The translations under genes were made by a program, and so were the position numbers. Positions 35,054 to 42,435 of a stretch of DNA of 64,000 bases are shown in pieces. The stretch comes from an uncultured Nitrospirales bacterium (GTDB lineage Bacteria; Nitrospirota; Nitrospiria; Nitrospirales; UBA8639): assembly GCA_958295805.1 (NCBI GenBank), contig OY282373.1:1273001-1337000 (forward strand), given 5' to 3'. Each line of letters starts with the position of its first letter. Position 1 is the stretch's first letter. The notes under the pieces are model-generated. The model was not told the origin of the DNA and made no database searches. It saw only the letters and a list, made by a program, of their open reading frames with translations.

Positions 35054-38000
35054 ATGCTGATTATCAAGCCGTATGGTAGAAGTCACACGGAGTTTGACGA
35101 CGGGAAAACTCCCAGAAGGAAAATTCGCAGAAACCAGACTCCCGATGTCCTGCAAAACACCCTCGTTGACGTTAAAGAGTTTGCAAAAACCCATCCCGAA
35201 CTCATCATCGCGCAATGGATTTCTGCCATTGACAAAATTGCGACCAAGCCTCACGGCAACAAGAACCCGACACCCAAACAGCGACGCTTCCGTGAGAAAA
35301 TCGGTAAAGCCGCATTTAACCTCATGACTCAGAAGGAGTTTCCCGACGTGTCCGGCAGGAAAGAGGAACTCGAAAGGTTGTGGCAATCAAAGCTTCATCC
35401 ATACGAGGCCAATGAAAAGACAAATAAAAATCCAAATCCAAACAAACCCCCGTCGCCAAAAGGTCGTTGGTACGAAAGGTTTGCAGGTGACGTGAAACCC
35501 TATGAGGTTGATGCCGCGGAAATTGCTAAGAAAATTGAACGCCATCTTTACGAAAAGGAATACCGGATCAAACCGGACAGACCAGACAAAGGCCAAGGCC
35601 GAATAGCGGCCAGGGCCGAGAGCATTGCCAAGAGCGTACCGGCGCAGTTGTCGCAGTTCCCGGACGGAAGCCACCCCTGGTCGGAATGCCACAAGGAAGA
35701 GTACAAAAAGGCCGGTGACGTTGCGACCGAGATACATCGAAAGGCCTTGGAAGTGGAGAAAGATCAGCATGGCCGAGGCATGTTTTCGGTACGGGACGTT
35801 GCGCCGATTCTGTACGACCAGTACGGCAAACTATTCAGAGATGGAGAGAAGCCTCTTCCTGTTGCCGACGCCTGCGAGAGGTTTCCCGGATTATTCAAGC
35901 TTCATCGTGCCGTCAAGGACACCTACACCCGCATCCTCAAGAATCACAGAACCCTCAAGAGCAAGAAAAAGCGGTCCGTGTCCCATGCCCTTCCAGCCAG
36001 CATGGAGAGCCTGTTCCGTCTGGTCGAAGCCAAATCGGACAATCGCGATCTCAATGCCCTCGTGCGTCTTGGCAAGATCATCCACTACGAGACCACCCCC
36101 GAGTCCGGCGAGGATACGCCAAGCAACGTCGTCGCCGACAGGCCAGATGACCTCGAAGGCAGCCGATACCGAACCAGCGAGGGCCAAGCGGAGATCAAGC
36201 GCACCGAAGCCTTCGTGCGCGTGTGGCGCAATACCATCGCGCTTGCCGCACGGACGCTAACGGACTGGGCGGACCCCGACGGAAAGATCGGCGGCGACAT
36301 CTTGTTGAAAGTCGAGAAGGCGACTGGCGAGAAATTCGACACAACCGCCTACGGCAAAAAGCTCCCCTTCCTGTTTGGCAAGCAGTCCGGTCCGTTTGCG
36401 AGGGAGGACGACTGTTTCAGAAAATCGGTGCTGCGCTTGGCCCTGAAGGGATGGGCCGAACTGCGCCACTCATCGTTTCATTTCAAGGGACGTGGTGCTT
36501 TCGTCAAGGCATTGAAGGAGAGTTTCACAAGCGCCGAAGACGACGCTGTTGGCGTTGTGCGTGGACTCCTGAAAGACGACCTTGATGGACGACGAGACCG
36601 ATTGATCGCAGTCCTTCAGGCCGCACACGTCGAACATTATTTCGCTCAAGAGCATCTCAAGGCGGTCGTTGATGCCGTCGTCAACGCAGAGTTGCGGCAA
36701 TCGCCTCTACCTCGATTCCGCCGCGTCCTGGACCGCGCAAAGAACGCTTGGAACCGCCAACTCTACATCCTGCGTCTACCGCCGCCCGACAATCGGGCCG
36801 AACTCGAAAAACCGGGACGTCAGTGTCGATACGTGACCGTAAAGACCCTGTACGAACGGGCCTTTCCGGCGTGGTTGGAAAGACAATCCGCCGCAACGTT
36901 GAACAGATGGATCAAGCGTGCGGTTGAACGCACAACTGCGGCCGCAAAATCCATCAACGAATTGGCCATCGCTAGGGCGGCCAGCCTGATCCGACTGGGC
37001 GACGGAGAAGGCATTGCGCATTTCTTCGATCATCTGTCCGCGGCGACGGCAACCGAACTTCGCGTCCAACGCGGCTACGACAGTGACGCGGACAATGCAC
37101 GAAAACAGTCCAAATACATTGATGACCTGCGGTGCGACGTGGTGGGGCAGGCGTTCGAGGAGTACTTGAAGACGGCCAAATTGTCTTGGGTACTGGACGA
37201 TCTGGGCGATGGATCGCTCCCGGAGAAGAAGCGCAGCAATCTGGATGACGTTTCGCAGCCGGCATCGAACCCGACCCAAGAGAAGATGAAAGATTGGGAG
37301 GCCGTTCTGTACTTCCTGCTTCATCTCGTGCCGGTGGATGCGGTCGGCCGTTTGCAGCACCAGCTTCATAAGTGGTCCATCCTTGAAAAGAAGAGTGCTG
37401 TGGCAGTCAAAGAACGGACATCCAGCTTGGCAGACTCTACAGGACGAATCTTCGAACTCTACCTTGACATGCACGACGCCAAGTTCGAGGGCGGCGAAGG
37501 CATGATCGGCGCCGAGGCACTCAAGAGTCTGTTCAAGTCTAAGGAGGTGTTTTCCCGGGCCTGTCCTGGTCAGCCGGGCCAGGACGCCGACCGATACGTG
37601 CCCTGGCGCGGTCTGCGGGAGATTCTGCGGTTCGGTTGTCTCAGACCGTTGATGCCGATTTTTCAGGAACATGTCATTAAGGCCGAGAAAGTGGACGAAT
37701 TGACTAACTGGGAAAACGTGTCGGACGGCGACTCTCGCATTGCTAAACAGCAGAAGGAACGGGAAGAACTTCATACGAAATTGGTCAAGAAGAATAGGAC
37801 TTCCGAGGAAGACAAGACAGCCTATTGCAAGGCCCTTGCCGACGTGGTCCGACATCGGCATCTCGTTGCTCACGTTCGTCTCAACAATCATGCGCGTCTG
37901 CATGGCCTGTTGATGGGGGTTCTTGGACGCTTGGTCGATTATGCCGGGTTGTGGGAGCGCGATCTGTATTTCACCACGCAGGCACTTGTCTGGCTTCGGA

Positions 38001-38641
38001 AAAAAAGTCAGGGGGATGTTTTTCAAGACAAGGGACTTGAATTTCCGAAGAATGGTCAAATCGTCAAGGCGCTCAGAAAACTTGAGAATCCAGGCGACGA
38101 CGGGAAGGCGATTGTTGAGCAACTGAAAAGACTGTTCGGAGAGAATTTTCTGGATGGCAAATGCGGTGCTGCTTCCGTTCGCAACAACCTGATGCACTTC
38201 AACATGTTGCAAGACAAGAAACCGATTCTCAACCTGACCGAAACCGTCAACGACACGCGAAGGCTCATGGCCTACGACCGTAAACTGAAGAACGCGGTCT
38301 CCCAATCAATCAAGGAAATGCTGGCGCGGGAAGGACTTGACCTGACGTGGGAGATGAGGGGGCATCGGCTCGAATGTGCGAAAATCAAGGTGCGGCAGGC
38401 CATTCACCTGAAGAACGAGAGAATCAAGGAAAATTTGCACGGCGAGCCGTTCGTCAAGATGGCGGCGTCCTTGTTCGGCGGCGAGCAAGAGCCGTCGAAT
38501 GATGACGTTCTTTCGGTTGACCTGGACAAGATCCAATGGGACCGGCAGCCCGGACAGAATCCAAAAGGCGAGTGGAAAACTCATCGGAATCGGAGCGAAA
38601 ATCGTGGAAATAAGGGCAATTCTTCGCCGAGGAAAAGATAA
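35054..38641 (+). CDS. cas13a: Cas13a (type VI-A CRISPR RNA-guided RNase)
   Basis: The 1195-residue protein carries two HEPN R-x4-H motifs: RHSSFH (R471-H476) mid-protein and RNNLMH (R1043-H1048) near the C-terminus. This is the spacing of Cas13a; Cas13b has HEPN motifs near both ends. Segments resemble my recollection of Rhodobacter capsulatus Cas13a: IAQWISAIDKI (52-62), YDSDADNARKQ (675-685), GRLVDYAGLWERD (958-970) and AYDRKLKNAV (1073 on). No alignment was run. It should process crRNA, bind complementary RNA, then cut target and bystander RNA. TGGAGG lies 5 nt before ATG 35054. The array starts 35 bp after the stop, same direction. No cas1/cas2 or accessory gene is nearby. Confidence 0.93.
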   Translation: MLIIKPYGRSHTEFDDGKTPRRKIRRNQTPDVLQNTLVDVKEFAKTHPELIIAQWISAIDKIATKPHGNKNPTPKQRRFREKIGKAAFNLMTQKEFPDVSGRKEELERLWQSKLHPYEANEKTNKNPNPNKPPSPKGRWYERFAGDVKPYEVDAAEIAKKIERHLYEKEYRIKPDRPDKGQGRIAARAESIAKSVPAQLSQFPDGSHPWSECHKEEYKKAGDVATEIHRKALEVEKDQHGRGMFSVRDVAPILYDQYGKLFRDGEKPLPVADACERFPGLFKLHRAVKDTYTRILKNHRTLKSKKKRSVSHALPASMESLFRLVEAKSDNRDLNALVRLGKIIHYETTPESGEDTPSNVVADRPDDLEGSRYRTSEGQAEIKRTEAFVRVWRNTIALAARTLTDWADPDGKIGGDILLKVEKATGEKFDTTAYGKKLPFLFGKQSGPFAREDDCFRKSVLRLALKGWAELRHSSFHFKGRGAFVKALKESFTSAEDDAVGVVRGLLKDDLDGRRDRLIAVLQAAHVEHYFAQEHLKAVVDAVVNAELRQSPLPRFRRVLDRAKNAWNRQLYILRLPPPDNRAELEKPGRQCRYVTVKTLYERAFPAWLERQSAATLNRWIKRAVERTTAAAKSINELAIARAASLIRLGDGEGIAHFFDHLSAATATELRVQRGYDSDADNARKQSKYIDDLRCDVVGQAFEEYLKTAKLSWVLDDLGDGSLPEKKRSNLDDVSQPASNPTQEKMKDWEAVLYFLLHLVPVDAVGRLQHQLHKWSILEKKSAVAVKERTSSLADSTGRIFELYLDMHDAKFEGGEGMIGAEALKSLFKSKEVFSRACPGQPGQDADRYVPWRGLREILRFGCLRPLMPIFQEHVIKAEKVDELTNWENVSDGDSRIAKQQKEREELHTKLVKKNRTSEEDKTAYCKALADVVRHRHLVAHVRLNNHARLHGLLMGVLGRLVDYAGLWERDLYFTTQALVWLRKKSQGDVFQDKGLEFPKNGQIVKALRKLENPGDDGKAIVEQLKRLFGENFLDGKCGAASVRNNLMHFNMLQDKKPILNLTETVNDTRRLMAYDRKLKNAVSQSIKEMLAREGLDLTWEMRGHRLECAKIKVRQAIHLKNERIKENLHGEPFVKMAASLFGGEQEPSNDDVLSVDLDKIQWDRQPGQNPKGEWKTHRNRSENRGNKGNSSPRKR

Positions 38642-38676
38642 TTTCTTGCATGATGACAAGCACTTATGCCATAGCG

Positions 38677-39900
38677 GTTCGAGATGACCCCCAAATGAAG
38701 GGGGACTACACCATGAAACATTCGCTCAACCGCGCCAAAGACGGTTCGAGATGACCCCCAAATGAAGGGGGACTACACCTCTCGATCAGGTTGCCCATGC
38801 GTCTGGGTGGTTCGAGATGACCCCCAAATGAAGGGGGACTACACCCCCACCAATCACTTCAACACCCACCGATAGGTTCGAGATGACCCCCAAATGAAGG
38901 GGGACTACACCACCGAAAACGGTGCCGTGCTCATCGTCGGCGTTCGAGATGACCCCCAAATGAAGGGGGACTACACCCCTGGCCGCCTTTGTCCATGCGC
39001 ATGGCCCAGTTCGAGATGACCCCCAAATGAAGGGGGACTACACCCTAATTCATTGAGCGTATCGAGTGCGCCTGGTTCGAGATGACCCCCAAATGAAGGG
39101 GGACTACACCTCCTTTTCTTTCGATTGTTGACGGCGCATTGTTCGAGATGACCCCCAAATGAAGGGGGACTACACCCCTTTGGATCGCAACGCCGAGGGA
39201 TTGGATGTTCGAGATGACCCCCAAATGAAGGGGGACTACACCATGAGACCTTTACCGGTGAAAGGATTTAGCGTTCGAGATGACCCCCAAATGAAGGGGG
39301 ACTACACCTTTGCTCGACTGTAGGCATAGCAATTCTCCGTTCGAGATGACCCCCAAATGAAGGGGGACTACACCCGCGGGCGATGGCTCGGCACTTGTTG
39401 ATGTGTTCGAGATGACCCCCAAATGAAGGGGGACTACACCAGCGTGAGACTCGCCACTGTGCCAGGCTCTGTTCGAGATGACCCCCAAATGAAGGGGGAC
39501 TACACCAAAATCAGCCATGAGAATTACCTCCCTATAGTTCGAGATGACCCCCAGATGAAGGGGGACTACACCTCCAATAGCGAATGAGGTAACTGGTCTT
39601 TTGTTCGAGATGACCCCCAGATGAAGGGGGACTACACCTTGACCAGCGTACACAGCGACCAATCGTCTGTTCGAGATGACCCCCACATGAAGGGGGACTA
39701 CACCTGCAAAACGATTTTGGCTGCCGCACGACCAAGTTCGAGATGACCCCCAATGAAGGGGGACTACACCGTCAAGATCGACAAAGGCATCTTGCAGCCG
39801 AGTTCGAGATGACCCCCAAATGAAGGGATTACACCCGTTCGGCGCGATGAGATCGCGCCCTACAAGTTCGAGATTCCCAAATGAAGGGGGATCTGAACCA
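38677..39900 (+). CRISPR. Type VI-A CRISPR array, 18 repeats plus a degenerate 19th
   Basis: The 36-nt repeat is GTTCGAGATGA, then stem CCCCC, loop AAATGAA, stem GGGGG, then ACTACACC. Repeats 1-13 (38677 to 39506) are identical. Repeats 14 and 15 (39537, 39603) and 16 (39669) differ by one loop base; 17 (39736) lacks one A; 18 (39802) is short; a remnant lies at 39866-39900. Eighteen spacers are 30-31 nt. Decay at the far end puts the leader side next to cas13a. The hairpin position and the GGACTACACC-like 3' end resemble Cas13a repeats, so crRNA should be read on the plus strand with the repeat 5' of the spacer. No cas adaptation genes flank it. Confidence 0.97.
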
Positions 39901-40065
39901 TCTCAGGGATAATCCGATTGCAGAACGACGGTGCTTGGTGTGGTGGATTGAGGTTGTAGGTAAAAAGTGAGGAGGGAACGCAGATCAAGCGGGTCGGTAG
40001 ACCCCTAAGACGTACCGACCACCGTCACTCTCTCCGGGTAGACTGTTCTTTCGGAGGGAAACGAA

Positions 40066-40359
40066 TTAAGCAAGAGGCTGGACAGTCAATTTGAATCCAA
40101 GTGCTTTTGCTACTTTGGCTACGGTGGAAAAAGAGGGATTTCCTTCGCTTGACAAGGCCTTATACAAGCCTTCACGGGTCAGGCCGCTATCGCTGGCGAG
40201 TTGGCTCATATTGCGGGCGCGGGCGATCACTCCTAATGCGTGGACAATGAATGCAGGATCATCTCCCGCCTCTTCCAGGCAGGCTTCGAGGTAAAGCTGA
40301 ATATCTTCGTCGGTTTTGAGATATTCCGCTGAGTCCCAGCGGGTTGTTGTAACAGGCAT
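40066..40359 (-). CDS. HigA-like antitoxin, orphan
   Basis: The 97-residue protein has the same family core as the antitoxin at 33966 (MSQLASDSGLTREGLYKALSSEGNPSFSTVAKVAKALG). It is intact, with ATG 40359 just after the stop of a toxin remnant, so the pair has lost its toxin. The GGAGAT preceding the start is retained. It may still act as a repressor or protect against related toxins. Confidence 0.85.
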   Translation of the reverse strand: MPVTTTRWDSAEYLKTDEDIQLYLEACLEEAGDDPAFIVHALGVIARARNMSQLASDSGLTREGLYKALSSEGNPSFSTVAKVAKALGFKLTVQPLA

Positions 40360-40362
40360 AGT

Positions 40363-40446
40363 TTAATCTCCTAATTTGCTGGCTAGTTCTTGGGCCTTTG
40401 AGACGTCGGCCTGTTTTTCACCGTCACAGAGTAGTACGACAACGCG
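40363..40446 (-). pseudogene. C-terminal remnant of a RelE-family toxin
   Basis: Read on the minus strand the segment gives VVVLLCDGEKQADVSKAQEL and then ASKLGD-stop, the end of a RelE/HigB-like toxin directly before its antitoxin. All upstream parts are missing; the sequence joins the 3' end of hsdS in another frame near 40440. This marks a deletion or recombination joint. Confidence 0.75.
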
Positions 40447-41299
40447 GCCCGTTCGGCTCCAGGGCCTCATGCAGCAGCACGTCAAGCAGCCGCTCCTGCA
40501 CATCATCCCCAGTAGCCAAGTTCCCTTCCAGCCGGTCGCAGACGGTCATCAGTTCATCGACCTTGGTAACGATGCGGCGTTGTTCGGGAAGGGGCGGGAG
40601 GGGGACTTGCCAATTCTGAGCAAGACCAGCGGTCAATTCGACTTGTTTCGTAGAGCCTGCTGCCCGGTCTTCAATGATGCCGTAAACATGGTCGGACCGA
40701 AGCCAAGTCCGAATATATTCTTGAACAACATGAGGGCATCGAACGAGTGTTACATGGCTATCGCAAACCAGTTTGACAGGCGGACAGGTAACGCGAACAA
40801 CTCTCCCAATTGTTCCTGTTCCAGTCGAATTCCATAGCAAATCTCCGTCACGCAAGAATCTGTAGGCTTCATAATCTTCCAGTGATGCTGATGTAATTTC
40901 TTTTGCAACGCTTAAGTCGAGTCCGCTCCATTGTACACATTTCTGAGAAACGACCGGAATTCCTGTACCTGTTGCATACATGGGAGATTTTCCCCTTTGC
41001 ATGTACGTTACGATATTCCCAATGCGTGCCCAGCACCAACCTTCGGGTATGGCAAAAATTTCTTCATCTTTGTTCAATTCTTTAAGAACCGCCACTCTCT
41101 TAATCTTCCCCGTTTTCTCCAACCGTGCCTTTTCCTTCGCAATCCGCTTCAGCAACTCCGTCGCCGGCTCATCCTTCGGGTCCTGCGGCACCAACTTCCC
41201 TCGCACGGCCAGGTCCAGAATGAACCGCCGCAGCCGTTGCACGGACTCCGGCGACTGAATCAGCCGGTCGAAGTTGCTGAACAGCGTCTTGATGCTCAT
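40424..41299 (-). CDS. hsdS: Half-length HsdS specificity subunit
   Basis: The 291-residue protein has a conserved HsdS N-terminus (SVQRLRRFILDLAVRGKLVP and DEPATELLKRIAKEKARLEK), one target-recognition domain (~90-225), and the usual C-terminal conserved block (PPLPEQRRIVTKVDELMTVC, LLDVLLHEALEP). Full S subunits of this family have two recognition domains and are about twice as long. The last residues (after ALEP) read into the toxin remnant. Its ATG overlaps the small RHH gene by 4 bp. It may dimerise as a half subunit, or be a deletion product. Confidence 0.83.
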   Translation of the reverse strand: MSIKTLFSNFDRLIQSPESVQRLRRFILDLAVRGKLVPQDPKDEPATELLKRIAKEKARLEKTGKIKRVAVLKELNKDEEIFAIPEGWCWARIGNIVTYMQRGKSPMYATGTGIPVVSQKCVQWSGLDLSVAKEITSASLEDYEAYRFLRDGDLLWNSTGTGTIGRVVRVTCPPVKLVCDSHVTLVRCPHVVQEYIRTWLRSDHVYGIIEDRAAGSTKQVELTAGLAQNWQVPLPPLPEQRRIVTKVDELMTVCDRLEGNLATGDDVQERLLDVLLHEALEPNGPRCRTTL

Positions 41300-41517
41300 A
41301 TCTTCAGTGTTTCGCGTACTTCGGTAGCCGAATAGACCGGCTCCGTCCCGGTGAGGACACGCTCCAGAACGTCTATCGCAAGATAGTAATCTTCCAGGTC
41401 TTCAATGCCGCGTTCGATAAGTTCACGCAGGTAGAACGCTTTGCTGCGGCCGGTCTGTGACATTGGAAAGTTGATCTGCTGTTTGGTGTCGGGAGTGAGT
41501 TGAATCGCGGTTGGCAT
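41296..41517 (-). CDS. RelB-type ribbon-helix-helix antitoxin
   Basis: The 73-residue protein contains MSQTGRSKAFYLRELIERGI followed by EDLEDYYLAIDVLERV, the ribbon-helix-helix and toxin-binding tail of RelB/DinJ-like antitoxins. A relE would normally follow; here hsdS follows with a 4-bp overlap instead. It may be a leftover antitoxin that now serves as a leader gene or regulator of hsdS. Confidence 0.78.
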   Translation of the reverse strand: MPTAIQLTPDTKQQINFPMSQTGRSKAFYLRELIERGIEDLEDYYLAIDVLERVLTGTEPVYSATEVRETLKI

Positions 41518-41629
41518 GTTGTCTTTTCTGGTTTTGTGCTTGGCTGTACTTTTTTATCATATATTTTCTCGGAGGGTCGGGGTCGGGAGTATTGTAGGTT
41601 GCTTGGTTCTTCACGGTCCTGCCGCATCT

Positions 41630-41702
41630 GGAACCCCCCACCGGCTCGCCGGCGGGCTTCGCCCTTGGCTTGCCGACTCCCCCTCAAGGGGGGAGTGATA
41701 GG
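41630..41702. repeat. Single copy of the 149-bp repeat core
   Basis: CCCCCCACCGGCTCGCCGG, a TTGGCTTGCCGACTCCCCCT stretch and the hairpin CTCCCCCTCAAGGGGGGAG match the core of the five-copy repeat at 46649-47312. It lies in the 271-bp gap between the RHH gene and the hsdM relic. Confidence 0.85.
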
Positions 41703-41788
41703 CATCGGGTTTGCCGACTTTCTGAGGGGATGGCAAAGGGGTACGGCCATGCGGGGAAGTTGGGGTATGTCTTACTGGGGTTGCTCAT

Positions 41789-41930
41789 TTATCGTGTCAG
41801 TGCCTTCGTTAATATTGTCTTCAGTCGGTTGCGTAAGGTGCGGTCTTGGCCTCGGCGGTGGTCAGTCTGGCCAGCAACTCTTTGGGGTTGCCGTGGTTGG
41901 TCTCTGCGGTGTGCGGGTTTTTGACGTTTA
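41789..41930 (-). pseudogene. 3'-end relic of a second hsdM
   Basis: On the minus strand the segment reads VKNPHTAETNHGNPKELLAR and then LTTAEAKTA, and after a frameshift TLRNRLKTILTKALTR followed by a TAA. The intact hsdM at 42436 ends with IKNPHTAQADHGNPEELLAK and TLRERLKTILGEALGR. The relic is similar but not identical, so it came from a different allele, and the rest of that gene is gone. Confidence 0.85.
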
Positions 41931-41961
41931 TGACAGCCTGTCCGCGCGTTGAAGCGCCGTA

Positions 41962-42147
41962 TCAGGTTGCTGCGGGGTCCTCGTCCGCGGATCTCTTTGC
42001 GGTCTCAATCAATCGATTCTGGTACTGCTTCTGCATTTCCATGTAATAGAGTACCAACTGTGTAGGGTCATGACCAAAGTGCGCGGAGATGCGGTGCCGC
42101 ACTTCTCGAATCTCGTCAATGACCGTGTCACTCAAGTTCTGTTTCAT
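41962..42147 (-). CDS. Small protein coupled to a PIN gene
   Basis: The 61-residue protein starts EIREVRHRISAHFGHDP near residue 12 and resembles short partners encoded just downstream of some PIN toxins, although I cannot name a family. It has a good GGAGGGACCG site and overlaps the truncated PIN frame by 4 bp. Intact in itself. Confidence 0.6.
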   Translation of the reverse strand: MKQNLSDTVIDEIREVRHRISAHFGHDPTQLVLYYMEMQKQYQNRLIETAKRSADEDPAAT

Positions 42148-42338
42148 CGGTCCCTCCTAAGAGTTCCAGCGGGGTTACTCACGCAGGCACAAAAAGAGGT
42201 GACGAGTTCGTAGTTCTCCGGCGCAGTGTCCCACCATCGCCGGGTCCATTCCCTGCGCGCCACGATGTCGGGGGCAGAACGCTTTTCATGGTAAAAGCTG
42301 GGGATTGAGGTCTCAACATAGACGCGTGGTTTTGTCAT
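42144..42338 (-). pseudogene. PIN-domain protein, truncated after ~49 residues
   Basis: The first part (MTKPRVYVETSIPSFYHEKR and DIVARREWTRRWWDTAPENY) is a normal PIN N-terminus. After ELVTS the frame turns into unrelated residues and stops, so two-thirds of the domain and later catalytic acids are missing. An internal deletion that kept the next gene's ribosome-binding site is the simplest reading. Confidence 0.75.
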
Positions 42339-42435
42339 ATCGGGAAGATACCACCCTCAGCCTTTGAACAACAATCATGACTAAAGCGAGCCATCCCAAA
42401 AACAGCTTCGCCGGTTTTAGCAGTGTACTTGGTGC

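Noticed and set aside
36776-38305. 509-residue minus-strand open frame inside cas13a
   Set aside because: Antisense shadow of a gene with conserved HEPN and other motifs; no domain or ribosome-binding site of its own.
38642-38676. tracrRNA or anti-repeat next to the array
   Set aside because: No sequence complementary to the repeat was seen outside the array, and type VI-A systems do not need one.
39252-39753. Open frames on the minus strand inside the CRISPR array
   Set aside because: They translate the repeat again and again (VVPLHLGVISN-type); the periodicity is that of the array, not of a gene.
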